Positions 14,436 through 23,037 of a DNA stretch of 40,358 nucleotides are shown here, piece after piece; within the stretch, counting starts at the first letter, position 1, and every line of letters starts with the position of its first letter. The stretch is from a virus: the IMG/VR virus record IMGVR_UViG_3300045970_000684, positions 1 through 40,358 of that record; one strand, given 5' to 3'. The notes under the pieces are model-generated. The model ran no database searches. It worked only from the letters and a program-made list of their open reading frames with translations, and was not told the DNA's origin. Made by a program: the position numbers and the translations under genes.

Positions 14436-16670
14436 GTGCCCGGCCTGACCATCGCCGACGCCGCGATCGCCATCGGCGGCGACCTCGCGGGCTTCGACAA
14501 GAGCCTGGACGTCGCCAAGGGCAAGGCGACGACGCTGGGCGGCACGCTCAAGGGCATCTTCAGCCCGAAGAACATCATGGCCGGAATCGGGGCAGCCGGC
14601 GGGGCGGCGCTCGGGGCCGCCCTCAGCGGCGCGAACCAGCTCGACGCGGCGGCCCGCCAGCTGCAGGCGGACGCCGGCCTCACGGCGGTCGAGGCGAAGA
14701 AGGCCGAGCACGCGCTCGCCGGCATGTACAGGAACAACCTCCAGGGCTTTGACGAGATCGGCGCGGCGATGGCGGCGGTCCACAACGACCTCGGCCTGGC
14801 CGGAGACGCAGCGGACGCGATGACCGCGAAGTTCCTGAAGTTCGCCACGGCAACCAAGCAGGATGCGGCGGGCGCGGTCATGGCCTTCGACGACATCCTC
14901 GACGCCTGGAACCTCACGGCCGCCGACGCCGGCGGGATCATGGACAAGCTGATCGTCTCGCACCAGAAGTTCGGCGGGGTGATCAGCGAGAGCCAGGCGG
15001 CCCTCAAGACCATGGCGCCCGCGATGCAGGCCGCCAACATGTCGATCGACGACGGGATCGCGCTCCTCAACCTGTTCAACGCCGCCGGCATCGACGCTGC
15101 GAAGGCGCCGGCCGCTCTCGCCCGGGCCGTGGCCCAGCTGAAGCCGGGGCAGTCGCTCGACGACCTGATCGCGCAGATCGCCTCGATCGAGGACCCGACC
15201 ATGCGCGGGCAGAAGGCGATGGAGATCTTCGGCGTCCGGGGCGGCATCCAGCTGGCGCAGGCGTTCAAGCCGGGCATCCAGAGCCTCGACGACTTCGCGG
15301 TCAGCGCGGCCGGCGCTGCCGGCGCCACGGACGAGGCCGCGAAGGCCATCCAGGAGGGCTTCGGCAACAAGTTCAAGCAGCTCATGAAGAACGCCGGCGG
15401 CTTCCTGGCCGAGTTCGGGACCAACTTCGGCGATGTGGTCATGATCGCCTCGGCGTTCGGACCCCAGCTGGCCAAGGCCATCGGTGCAGGGCTCGCCGGG
15501 CTCGCCGGGCTGCTCATCCCCAAGATCGCCGCAGAGCTCGGCCAGACGCTCCCCGCGTGGATCGCGGGCGGCAAGGCGGGCGGCGCCGCGGCGGGCGCTG
15601 CGGCCGGCACGTCGTTCGCCGGGCAGTTCATCATGGGCGCGACCGGGGCCGGCATCGCGGTGTGGCTCGGCGACCTGATCCGCGACGCGCTGAACAAGGC
15701 GATCCCCACCGGGGCGCCGACCGCGCCAGGCTTCTTCGACATGCTGTTCAGCGGCGGCAAGTCTCTCGAGGACCACGTCAACAGCATGGGCTCCAAGGCG
15801 GCAGCCGCAGGCGCGGACGCCGGCGCGGCTGCTACGGAAGGCGTCAAGTACGGGCTCGTCTCGGGCAAGCCCGGGGTCGCGAACGCGGCAGGGAAGGTCG
15901 GGGACGCGATCCGGGACCCGATCGCGAGCGCCGCGCGGTTCGTCTACAAGACCTTGTTCGACACCATGCAGCTGACCGCCGACGAGTTCCGGTCGAAGTG
16001 GGCCGAGCTCACGTCGATCGGCAACGATGCCGCGGCCGCGATCTACGGTGTCCAGAACCGTGCCTCGGCGCTCGCCGCGAACGGGCGGGAGATCGCGGCG
16101 CAACAGGAGATCCTCGCGTCGAAGAAGTCCACCGGCGCCCAGAAGCAGGACGCCCGCGACCGGCTGCTCGCGCTCCAGCAGGAGGGCTTGGGGATCCGGA
16201 TCGAGATGGCCGGCCGCGGGGAGCTCTCAAAGAAGGCGTACGCCACCCTGATCTCCACGCTCCAGAAGCAGGCGAAGTCCGGCAACGCCGAGGTCGCGAA
16301 CGCAGCGCGCCTCGCGCTGGCCGAGCTCGAGAAGCTCCTGTCGGCGTGGTCCGCGCTCCCGCCGACGCTGCGCCGGGACTTCACCGGCGGCCAGGGCAAG
16401 GGCGGCTTCGCCACGGGCACGCCCTACGTCCCCTACGACATGGTGGCCCAGATCCACCAGGGCGAGATCATCGTGCCCCGCGCGCAGTCAGACGCGATCC
16501 GGGCCGGGCGGGCGACGCTCGGCGCCGGCGGCGACACGGGCGGCTCTCTAACCGTCAACATCTACCCGGACCGCGACACGTCCCTCCAGACCGCGGGCCG
16601 GTTCGGGCAGGCCGTCCTCGATGTGGTCGCCAATGGGCTCCGCGAGCAGCGCGCCCGGAGCGCGTCATGA
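14436..16670 (+). CDS. Tail tape measure protein
   Basis: 744 residues from GTG, one base after the chaperone frame stop. It starts with a helix-rich region and a TP901-type minor tail domain (about residues 60-300), recognisable from segments like AGDAADAMTAKFLKFATATK and SQAALKTMAPAMQAANMSID. A hydrophobic Gly/Ala-rich stretch (about 345-415) holds possible membrane-spanning segments used at DNA injection. The C-terminal part is charged and helical and ends in QIHQGEIIVPRAQSDAIRAG. By the usual 0.15 nm per residue, the tail would be about 110 nm long. Confidence 0.92.
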   Translation: MPGLTIADAAIAIGGDLAGFDKSLDVAKGKATTLGGTLKGIFSPKNIMAGIGAAGGAALGAALSGANQLDAAARQLQADAGLTAVEAKKAEHALAGMYRNNLQGFDEIGAAMAAVHNDLGLAGDAADAMTAKFLKFATATKQDAAGAVMAFDDILDAWNLTAADAGGIMDKLIVSHQKFGGVISESQAALKTMAPAMQAANMSIDDGIALLNLFNAAGIDAAKAPAALARAVAQLKPGQSLDDLIAQIASIEDPTMRGQKAMEIFGVRGGIQLAQAFKPGIQSLDDFAVSAAGAAGATDEAAKAIQEGFGNKFKQLMKNAGGFLAEFGTNFGDVVMIASAFGPQLAKAIGAGLAGLAGLLIPKIAAELGQTLPAWIAGGKAGGAAAGAAAGTSFAGQFIMGATGAGIAVWLGDLIRDALNKAIPTGAPTAPGFFDMLFSGGKSLEDHVNSMGSKAAAAGADAGAAATEGVKYGLVSGKPGVANAAGKVGDAIRDPIASAARFVYKTLFDTMQLTADEFRSKWAELTSIGNDAAAAIYGVQNRASALAANGREIAAQQEILASKKSTGAQKQDARDRLLALQQEGLGIRIEMAGRGELSKKAYATLISTLQKQAKSGNAEVANAARLALAELEKLLSAWSALPPTLRRDFTGGQGKGGFATGTPYVPYDMVAQIHQGEIIVPRAQSDAIRAGRATLGAGGDTGGSLTVNIYPDRDTSLQTAGRFGQAVLDVVANGLREQRARSAS

Positions 16671-17542
16671 CGCTGGGCACACTCTCGCTCGGCGCCGTGG
16701 ATCCCGTGTGGAGCAAGTCGTTCAGCGGGTTCGACTATCCGAACACCGCGCAGCTCCTCCCGGTCCTCGGCGACGGCACCAGCGCGCGCAACGCCGTCCT
16801 CCAGCAGTCCGCGCCAACCGTCCGCCAGGGCTCGCTCGCCTGCACGCTTGAGACGGCGGACATGCTGACAATTCGCGGGTACTACGAGTCCCGCGAGGCC
16901 GTGGTGTTCACGGACGCGGACGGGTCCGTGAACACCTGCAGAGTGTTCGACTTCACGCGGACCTTCGGTGATCCCGACTGGGACGTCACCATCGTCCTGC
17001 TCGAGACAGACGCGGTTGCGGAGGGCCCCGGCGTTGGCTTCCCCGTGGCCGGGCTCGACACGATGCTCGCCGCGGACCCGGCCGCCGGGGCGGTGAACCT
17101 CAAGGTGGCGTCCGTCACGACGGTCGCGGCCGGCCAGTTCGTCAGGGTCGCGGCCGCAGGCGTGGCGGCGACTGCGCTCAACTCCGAGGTCGTCCTGGCG
17201 ATCACGGTCGGCACCACCGGCTCCGGCGGCACCGGGCTCGGGATCGAGAGCGACACCGGCGGCGGGATGGTCCTCGACCGCGCCAGCGCCGACGAGGTGA
17301 AGACCGTCACCGGCACCCTGCTCGCGGCGCCCGCCGGCACCGGGGCAACCACCGTCAGGGTCGACAGCGTGACCAACCTCGCCATCGGAACGGTCCTGCG
17401 CATCGGCTACCTCGGGCGGTACGAGCGCCGCGCCCTCACCGCCGTCGGCACCGCTGGGCCGTCCGGGACCGGGGTGTCGTTCACCGCGCCCCTGCTGTTC
17501 GCCCACGGCCACAACGAGTGGGCCGTCGTGGTGGTCCCCTGA
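16667..17542 (+). CDS. Distal tail (Dit)-like protein carrying the duplicated module
   Basis: 291 residues, ATG overlapping the tape-measure stop. The first 125 residues (SLGAVDPVWSKSFSGFDYPN onward) take the place of a Dit protein. The remaining 165 residues are a two-part module closely related to residues 95-260 of the major tail protein, with the same VAGLDTML/VAGLDTTL opening and TAVGTAGPSGTG near the end. The protein stops right after the module, so the module is an appended C-terminal domain here but an internal insertion there. Confidence 0.68.
   Translation: MTLGTLSLGAVDPVWSKSFSGFDYPNTAQLLPVLGDGTSARNAVLQQSAPTVRQGSLACTLETADMLTIRGYYESREAVVFTDADGSVNTCRVFDFTRTFGDPDWDVTIVLLETDAVAEGPGVGFPVAGLDTMLAADPAAGAVNLKVASVTTVAAGQFVRVAAAGVAATALNSEVVLAITVGTTGSGGTGLGIESDTGGGMVLDRASADEVKTVTGTLLAAPAGTGATTVRVDSVTNLAIGTVLRIGYLGRYERRALTAVGTAGPSGTGVSFTAPLLFAHGHNEWAVVVVP
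17111..17169 (+). repeat. 59-bp perfect repeat, copy 2 (in Dit-like gene)
   Basis: Identical to 12970-13028 and in the same orientation and reading context, 4.1 kb away. The identity covers third codon positions too, so the two modules exchanged sequence recently, by duplication or gene conversion. Confidence 0.95.
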
Positions 17543-19923
17543 TGCAGGCGATCAGCGGCGACCTCGCCGCGCTGCTCGTCTCGGAGCTGCAGGCGGGGCC
17601 GTCGGGGTTCCGCGGCCGGGTCGAGGTGGACGAGGTCGTGCCGGTTCCCGAGTTCATCATCAGCGTCGCGGGCGGGTCGGGCAACGGGTGGCTCACTCCC
17701 GATCCCGCACTGGTGGCGTTCGACGACCACCCCGGCCTGTACGGCGCGGCCGTGGATATCGACTGGGTGTACGACAAGACGGTCGGCTCCATCGGCTCCA
17801 CGGCGGCCTTCGGGCTGGCCCAGCGCGCCGTGTCCACGTCGGAGGCCGCCGTCCCGATCGGCGGCGACAACAGCGCCGTGACGCTCGACAATGGCGGGGT
17901 ACACACGGGGTCCATCTCGGGCGTGGTGCTGGCGTATATGGCCGATCCGCACGGCTGGCTGCGGGGGGCGGTCAAGCCCGGCTACCTGGGCACCATCGGC
18001 CCGTCCTTCATCCGCATCCGCGTGAGGCAGTGGGGCACGGGCGAGGCAGCCGGGGTTACCACCCACGCGTACCAGCCCACCCGGCTCGACATCGAGCAGT
18101 CGCTTGCCATCAGTGCCGGCCAGCTCTCGGCCGCGTTCGCAAACGAGGACCTGCCGCTCGGGTGGGGGCCGTCGAGCGTGTTCCCGACCAACTCCCGCAT
18201 CCGCGTCTACCAGTGGTATGGAGACGCCGCGAACGAGGTCAGGACGTTCACCGGCGTGGTGGACCGGGTGGCCGACTCCAGGGACCCGCTGACCACGGTG
18301 ATCGCCTGCCGCGACATGATGGCGCTGCTGATCGACACGACGTTCAGCGCGACGGCCCCCCAGGGAGCGGACGAGGCCGGAGCGGTGAGGACCGAGGCGA
18401 ACGGCGTCTACCTCAACCGCGAGGTGTCGTACATCGTCAACGACATCCTCGACCGGTGGGGCTGGCCGTCGGCCGACCGGGCGGTCACCGCGACCTCCTA
18501 CACTTTGGCCGAGTACGCCCTCGTGGACGGCGAGTCGGGCGCCGGGGCGATCATCGGGCAGGACAGGCTCGGCGGCCTGGTCGGATACGACGCCTGGGCT
18601 GACGAGCTGGGGGTGTTCCACTTCGCGCCCAGCGTCGCGTCGCGCTCGCTGACCGGTGCCGAGACCGCCTCCTACACCTTCCGCACCGGCGTCGACATCC
18701 TGTCCCTGAGCGACTCCACGGACCAGTACGACCTCCGGACGAGGGTGAAGGTGCGCGGCCCGCTGACGACCGAGACGCTGACCGACACGTGGCGCGAGGT
18801 GTGGCGCACCACGAAGATCCGCTACCCGGTCGGCATCTGGCACGACCCCTCTGACGCCGGGAACATCCGCGTCATCGACCGGGGGACCAGGCGCCTGTAC
18901 AAGCTGCGCCAGTCCGACCGCGTGGTGCTGTCGTCCGTCTACCTCGGCGGCGTGATCCCCAACCCGCTGGGCGTGAGCGGCGACCCGTCGGACTCGACGG
19001 TCTACTGGGTGCTCAACGCCCCGTGGATGTGGGGGTCCGGCACGGCGAGCAGCGTCAAGAAGGTCCGCAAGTCGGACAACGTGGTGCTCGCGACCTACAC
19101 CCTCACCACGGACCACTGGTCGTCGGTCAAGGTCTCCGGCTCCTACATCTACCTCGCCAACCTCACGGCCGACCGCGTCTACCGCCGGAACAAGGCGACC
19201 GGCGCCGCAGTGGACAGCTTCAGCCACACCTACGGCGGCGCCACGCAGCTGAACCCGTCCGGGCTGATGGTCGACGGGGCCACCATCAGCGTGATGTGGA
19301 ACAACAGCGGAACGACGGCGCGGTTCCTCCAGTGCGCCGAGGGCGCTCCCGGCACCGTCACCAAGGTCGTCAAGACGGCCGGCACCGTGCTGGTCGGGGG
19401 CGAGATGGACACCACCACCCACACGGAGTGCTGGGGCGGATCAGACGGTCTCGGCATCGTGGCCAAGTTCACCCTCGTGGACGTCGGCTCCATGACGACC
19501 ACCGTTTCCCGCGAGGCCGTGGACACCGCGCTGGAGGACGAGCTGGGGCTGCTTGCCCAGGTGGAGCCGCGGGTCCACGACACGCACTCCGGGGACGCCG
19601 CCCACCCCTGGGTGGCCCGGCGCGACACGGTCACCCTCGACGCCGTCATCTCGCTCTCGCAAGCGTACGAGACGGCGGCGCGGAGGCTGGACGCGCTTGC
19701 CCAGAGGACTAGGGTGCTGGACGCGGGCATCATCGGCAACCCGGCGCTGCAGAAGACCGACATAGTCCGTGTGGAGGACCCGGTCACGGGCATCTCCGAG
19801 GACTGGCTGATAGACACGCACCGGACCTCGATGGCCGCCGGAGGAACCTGGGTGGGGACGCTCGCGCTCGTCCCGGCAGTCGCGCCGACAGACGTCGTGG
19901 CTGACGACGGGAGCGCCTCGTGA
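17542..19923 (+). CDS. Large tail hub / tail-associated protein with beta-propeller-like insertion
   Basis: 793 residues. The chosen ATG overlaps the preceding stop (TGATG). Residues 1-390 form the hub-type part, with segments like TRLDIEQSLAISAGQLSAAF and AGVVDRVADSRDPLTTVIACRDMM-type strands. Residues about 430-650 hold repeated blade-like units: an IRVIDRGTRRLYKLRQSDRV stretch, then SVKKVRKSDNVVLATY, then DRVYRRNKATGAAVDSFS, each with a trailing YxLxxxG/D pattern of a propeller. The end (LIDTHRTSMAAGGTWVGTLAL) returns to the hub fold, so the propeller appears inserted. It probably contacts the host surface. Confidence 0.78.
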   Translation: MQAISGDLAALLVSELQAGPSGFRGRVEVDEVVPVPEFIISVAGGSGNGWLTPDPALVAFDDHPGLYGAAVDIDWVYDKTVGSIGSTAAFGLAQRAVSTSEAAVPIGGDNSAVTLDNGGVHTGSISGVVLAYMADPHGWLRGAVKPGYLGTIGPSFIRIRVRQWGTGEAAGVTTHAYQPTRLDIEQSLAISAGQLSAAFANEDLPLGWGPSSVFPTNSRIRVYQWYGDAANEVRTFTGVVDRVADSRDPLTTVIACRDMMALLIDTTFSATAPQGADEAGAVRTEANGVYLNREVSYIVNDILDRWGWPSADRAVTATSYTLAEYALVDGESGAGAIIGQDRLGGLVGYDAWADELGVFHFAPSVASRSLTGAETASYTFRTGVDILSLSDSTDQYDLRTRVKVRGPLTTETLTDTWREVWRTTKIRYPVGIWHDPSDAGNIRVIDRGTRRLYKLRQSDRVVLSSVYLGGVIPNPLGVSGDPSDSTVYWVLNAPWMWGSGTASSVKKVRKSDNVVLATYTLTTDHWSSVKVSGSYIYLANLTADRVYRRNKATGAAVDSFSHTYGGATQLNPSGLMVDGATISVMWNNSGTTARFLQCAEGAPGTVTKVVKTAGTVLVGGEMDTTTHTECWGGSDGLGIVAKFTLVDVGSMTTTVSREAVDTALEDELGLLAQVEPRVHDTHSGDAAHPWVARRDTVTLDAVISLSQAYETAARRLDALAQRTRVLDAGIIGNPALQKTDIVRVEDPVTGISEDWLIDTHRTSMAAGGTWVGTLALVPAVAPTDVVADDGSAS

Positions 19924-20648
19924 GCGTCAGGGACCACGCCATCGACTACACCGGCAGGGCCGGTGCCGCGTCCAGGACCGCAGGTGGAGGCACCGTGGCC
20001 CTGACGTCCGGGGCGCACCAGCTCGACGGGCCGGAGCACCTGTCCCCATCGGACACGACGGCCCTCAACGCCACGGCGTCGCGCCACGGGCTCCTACCGA
20101 AGCTGTCAGGGGCAGCGACGGACGCGCTCCTCGGCGACGGGACCTGGGGCGCGGTCGTCGCCAACCTGTTGAGCGCGCAGGACGACATCATCATCGGCGG
20201 CGTCTCCGGCGCTCCGGCACGCCTCGCCAAGGGGTCGGACGGCCAGGTGCTCACGGTCGACCCGGCAACGCACCACCTGGTCTGGGCGAGTCCCGCAGGA
20301 GGGGCTGCCGGCAGGATCGGAGCAGGGTGGACGGCTGCGGCAGCGCTGACTGCCGGCGGCATCGTCGAGGTGACCGCCAAGTCCACCGGCACGATCACCG
20401 GCTGGACGATCATCGGCGACGCCACCGGCTCGGCGTCGTTCAGCGTCGCCAAGTCGGCCTACTCGGCCTACCCCACTGTGGCGTCCATCACGGCGGCCGC
20501 GGCGCCGTCGGTGTCGGCAGCCGTCAAGGCGCAATCGTCCACGCTCACCGGCTGGACGACGGGAGTCACGGCCGGCGACGTCTTCAGGTTCACGCTCGAC
20601 ACGGTGAGCGGCTTCAGCCGCGTCCTCCTCCTCCTCGACTACGCATAG
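19920..20648 (+). CDS. Tail fibre protein
   Basis: 242 residues, GTG overlapping the hub gene stop. It contains the fibre signature ASRHGLLPKLSGAATDALLG followed by DGTWG, found in many phage tail fibres, preceded by HQLDGPEHLSPSDTTALNA. The C-terminal 100 residues are Ala/Thr/Ser-rich beta structure ending in RVLLLLDYA, a likely trimer tip. It would form part of the host-recognition apparatus. Confidence 0.75.
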   Translation: MSVRDHAIDYTGRAGAASRTAGGGTVALTSGAHQLDGPEHLSPSDTTALNATASRHGLLPKLSGAATDALLGDGTWGAVVANLLSAQDDIIIGGVSGAPARLAKGSDGQVLTVDPATHHLVWASPAGGAAGRIGAGWTAAAALTAGGIVEVTAKSTGTITGWTIIGDATGSASFSVAKSAYSAYPTVASITAAAAPSVSAAVKAQSSTLTGWTTGVTAGDVFRFTLDTVSGFSRVLLLLDYA

Positions 20649-20657
20649 GAGTCCGCG

Positions 20658-21665
20658 ATGGCAGTCATCTTCATGGACGGCTTCGACTCGTACCAGACCG
20701 CCGACATCCTGAAGCGGTGGTCTGCACTGGTCGGCGCCCCGGTCATCAGCAGCGCCAGCGCACGCGGAGGCGTAGGGCAGGGGCTGCAACTGCCACCCGG
20801 GAATTCTGGGAACACCCTCACCAAGGCGTTCGGGGTCAACTACGCCAAGATCGTGTTCGGCATCGCCGCGTACGTGCCGGGCGTCCAGAGCCGCGGCCTC
20901 TGCTACGTGTGCGACGGAGCCACCGAGCAGTTCCATGTCGGGACCAGCGCGACCGGGGTGCTGGAGATACGGCAGGGCGCGACGCTGAAGGCCACCGGCA
21001 CGACCGTCCTGTCCACCGGCTGGCACTACATCGAGGTGAAGGCGACGGTCCACGGCTCAGCCGGGGTCGTCGAGGTGAAGCTCGACGGCGGCGCGGAGAT
21101 CGCGTCCACGGGGTCGCTCGACCTCACCGGCACGGCCAACAACTACTGGAACACGTTCGGGTGGCCGGGGAACTACACCAACAGCGTGCAATGCGACGAC
21201 ATCTACGTCATCGACCCCGACACCGGAAGCAACACGACGTTCCTCGGCCCGGTGAGGATCGGCATGCTGCTTCCTGCCGGTGCCGGCAACTACGCGCAGT
21301 GGACGCCCAACGGGGGCTCCAACATGGGCAACGTGTCCGAGCCGGCGGAGGACGGGGACAACTCGTTCAACCAGTCCAGCACCGCCAACCAGGTCGACAC
21401 GTTCGTCATGCAGGACCTGCCTGCGGCAAGCGGTTCGGTGCTCGCGGTGCAGCACCTCATCACCGCGAGGCAGGACACTGGCGCCGCACGGACTATCGCC
21501 TCCGTGACACGGATCAGCGGCACGGACTACGCGGGAACGGCGCAGGCCCTCACCTCGTCCTACTCGACGCTGGTGCAGGTGTACGACGTGTCGCCAGCCA
21601 CCTCGGCGGCGTGGTCCATCGGCGCGGTGAACGGCCTCGAGGCCGGGTACAAGCTGGTCTCGTGA
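20658..21665 (+). CDS. Lectin-like (concanavalin A-fold) tail protein, receptor-binding candidate
   Basis: 335 residues, ATG preceded by AGGAG. The opening MAVIFMDGFDSYQTADILKRW and the following pattern (GQGLQLPPG, GWHYIEVKATVHGSAGVVEV, then LDGGAEIASTGSLDLTG and DDIYVID) are typical of LamG/ConA-like jelly-roll domains of phage tail-tip proteins. Residues 195-335 form a second beta-rich part. It is a candidate for binding surface sugar. Confidence 0.75.
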   Translation: MAVIFMDGFDSYQTADILKRWSALVGAPVISSASARGGVGQGLQLPPGNSGNTLTKAFGVNYAKIVFGIAAYVPGVQSRGLCYVCDGATEQFHVGTSATGVLEIRQGATLKATGTTVLSTGWHYIEVKATVHGSAGVVEVKLDGGAEIASTGSLDLTGTANNYWNTFGWPGNYTNSVQCDDIYVIDPDTGSNTTFLGPVRIGMLLPAGAGNYAQWTPNGGSNMGNVSEPAEDGDNSFNQSSTANQVDTFVMQDLPAASGSVLAVQHLITARQDTGAARTIASVTRISGTDYAGTAQALTSSYSTLVQVYDVSPATSAAWSIGAVNGLEAGYKLVS

Positions 21666-21946
21666 GCGCCAAGACGACGCAGCTCCTCATCGAGGCTGCC
21701 TACCTCGCCGACGCGCGGGCCGTCGCCACGAGGTATGCCGTCGAGGTCGCCGTCCAGTTCACCGCCCCCAGCCCCACGGCCCCCACCGGCGCCGGGGTCA
21801 CCCGGGATGCCGTCGAGGTCGCGTATCTCGCCGACTCCGTCGTGCGCGCCACGTCGTATGCCGTCGAAATCGCGTATCTCGCCGACGCGCTGACGACGGC
21901 GGCTTCAGGCGGGCCCGCCCAGTCTTCCTACGGCATCTCGGAGTGA
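21662..21946 (+). CDS. Small repeat protein with YAVEVAYLAD units
   Basis: 94 residues, GTG overlapping the preceding stop. Two kinds of short unit alternate: (A/V)AYLAD at three to four places and (Y/D)AVE(V/I)A at three places, as if one 20-residue strand-turn-strand unit was multiplied. Similar short proteins with a repeating AVEV(L/A)Y pattern occur at the ends of tail operons. It is the last gene of the rightward late block and meets the minus-strand genes 4 bases later. Confidence 0.65.
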   Translation: MSAKTTQLLIEAAYLADARAVATRYAVEVAVQFTAPSPTAPTGAGVTRDAVEVAYLADSVVRATSYAVEIAYLADALTTAASGGPAQSSYGISE

Positions 21947-21950
21947 GGAG

Positions 21951-22118
21951 CTAGGCCGGACCGCCCGTCCAGCCGGCCGCAGCGTCCGTGTAGAGGCTGC
22001 AGTCGACCGCGGGCGCACTGCCCACGGCATACCCGGAGAGCCACCGCCACGCGGCGAGCGCGAGGAACGGCAGCGACAGGAGCACCATGACGGTCCGCCA
22101 GCTGGTCCTCTCGCTCAT
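21951..22118 (-). CDS. Small single-TM membrane protein
   Basis: 55 residues if started at the ATG at 22118, which has a strong ribosome site (GGGAGGGGG, 6 bases before). A longer reading starts at 22172 but that region is a conserved leader, see the shared element. Residues about 7-25 form one membrane helix (TVMVLLSLPFLALAAWRWL); the rest is short and contains one Cys. It is encoded against the late genes, so it is likely to be expressed in the lysogen. Function unknown. Confidence 0.6.
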   Translation of the reverse strand: MSERTSWRTVMVLLSLPFLALAAWRWLSGYAVGSAPAVDCSLYTDAAAGWTGGPA

Positions 22119-22165
22119 CGTCGCCCCCTCCCACATAAGCGCCGGCGAAGTTCGGCGAGCCATAA

Positions 22166-22179
22166 TCATCATGCCCCCG
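22166..22179 (-). promoter_or_regulatory. Shared moron leader element, copy 1
   Basis: TCATCATGCCCCCG on the plus strand, identical to 23901-23914. Between this block and each start codon is a CTTAT (minus strand) whose distance from the ATG is the same in both genes (17 bases). It is probably part of the promoter or leader of the minus-strand genes. Confidence 0.5.
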
Positions 22180-22242
22180 GCAACGCGGGTCGTGGACGCG
22201 ATCCCGGCTCTGCCGGCCAGCTCGAGCGGCTGCGACCGGGGG

Positions 22243-22725
22243 TCACTCGCAGGCGACCCCGTCGTTGTCGCGGTCCAGGCCCGAGCGGTAGCCCGGCTCG
22301 CCCCGGTAGAGCGGCGCCGCTCCGGTAGAGCGGACCGCGGTGCAGTTCTTGTAGTAGACCGCGGCAGGCTTCGGGGTCGGCCGGGGGGTCGCCTTGGGCG
22401 TCGGCTTGGGCGTCGGCTTGGGCGTCGGCTTGGGTGTGGGGGCGGCGGTCGGCGCGGGCCGGGCGGTCGGCGCCGCAGTCGGAGCCGCAGTCGGAGCCGC
22501 AGTCGCCAGGGGCCTCAGCGTCGCGGCGGGCGCGAGGAACGGCTGGGGGGTCTGCGTCCACGCCTCCGCGAGCGGCGTCATCCGGACCGTCGGCGCGGCA
22601 GTCGCTGCCGCCGCCATCGTCGCCATCGTCGCCACGGCCGTGTCGGCCTGGCCCGGTGCCGAGCCGCAGGCCGAGAGCGCCAGCGAGAGCGCGACGATGG
22701 TCGCGGCTGTTCCGATCCTGTTCAC
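22243..22725 (-). CDS. Secreted lipoprotein with Excalibur calcium-binding domain
   Basis: 160 residues from GTG. A lipoprotein signal peptide ends in the lipobox LSAC (Cys20). A long Ala/Thr/Pro linker follows, with TPKP units in tandem. The last 38 residues form an Excalibur domain: YYKNCTAVR, then [10 protein letters not shown] and the Ca-binding [10 protein letters not shown]. Excalibur domains occur in surface proteins of Gram-positive and related bacteria. Encoded on the minus strand inside the prophage, it is a typical lysogenic-conversion (moron) gene, and could change the cell surface, for instance phage receptor access. That role is inferred. Confidence 0.88.
   Translation of the reverse strand: MNRIGTAATIVALSLALSACGSAPGQADTAVATMATMAAAATAAPTVRMTPLAEAWTQTPQPFLAPAATLRPLATAAPTAAPTAAPTARPAPTAAPTPKPTPKPTPKPTPKATPRPTPKPAAVYYKNCTAVRSTGAAPLYRGEPGYRSGLDRDNDGVACE
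22393..22440 (-). repeat. 12-bp tandem repeats coding for the TPKP linker
   Basis: Four units of CTTGGGCGTCGG (the last diverged) encode the Thr-Pro-Lys-Pro repeats of the lipoprotein linker. A second set of three 12-bp units (GCCGCAGTCGGA) at 22472-22507 encodes its APTA repeats. Both sets are prone to length change by slippage. Confidence 0.8.
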
Positions 22726-22824
22726 GGGTTCCCCTCTTGTCCGGATCCTGGTGTGGCGGACGCCGCGCGATTGTCTGCCCCCGGACGGGCTGGCGGACCG
22801 ATCCGTTCGGCAGGTATTGGCGCG

Positions 22825-23025
22825 CTACCCGCCGGGCGGGGCGGCGTCCTGTTCATCGTCTGCCCAGGCGAGCCGCCAGAGCGCATACAGCAGGCCGACC
22901 GGCCCGAGCACGACCCCGGCCGTGAACCAGATAACCGGGTGGGCGCCCTTCCATGCCGCGATGACCGCGCAGGCGAAGGGCGCGATCACCCAGATGCCGA
23001 TGATCGCGACTCCGACGAAGTACAC
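22825..23025 (-). CDS. Small two-TM membrane protein
   Basis: 66 residues from GTG at 23025, which has a strong ribosome site (GGGGGAGGGG). Two hydrophobic stretches (about 3-22 and 31-48) with a short WKGAHPVIWF connector and a charged Asp/Glu tail. The gene starts 12 bases after the stop of the zinc-finger/PH-like gene, so they form an operon. The following 99 bases (22726-22824) hold no gene and include the upstream region of the lipoprotein. Function unknown; membrane exclusion of other phages is one possibility. Confidence 0.6.
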   Translation of the reverse strand: MYFVGVAIIGIWVIAPFACAVIAAWKGAHPVIWFTAGVVLGPVGLLYALWRLAWADDEQDAAPPGG

Positions 23026-23037
23026 CGACCCCTCCCC

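Noticed and set aside
13898-16103. Very long minus-strand open frames opposite the tape measure
   Set aside because: Mirror frames of an Ala-rich gene; no start signals and no motifs; tape measure on plus is certain.
21947-21990. Bidirectional terminator between late genes and moron island
   Set aside because: A GGCCGG/CCGGCC stem exists but lies in the coding end of the minus-strand gene and has no T tract.
22393-22507. CRISPR-like regular repeats
   Set aside because: Tandem 12-bp units with no spacers; they encode TPKP and APTA linker repeats of the lipoprotein.
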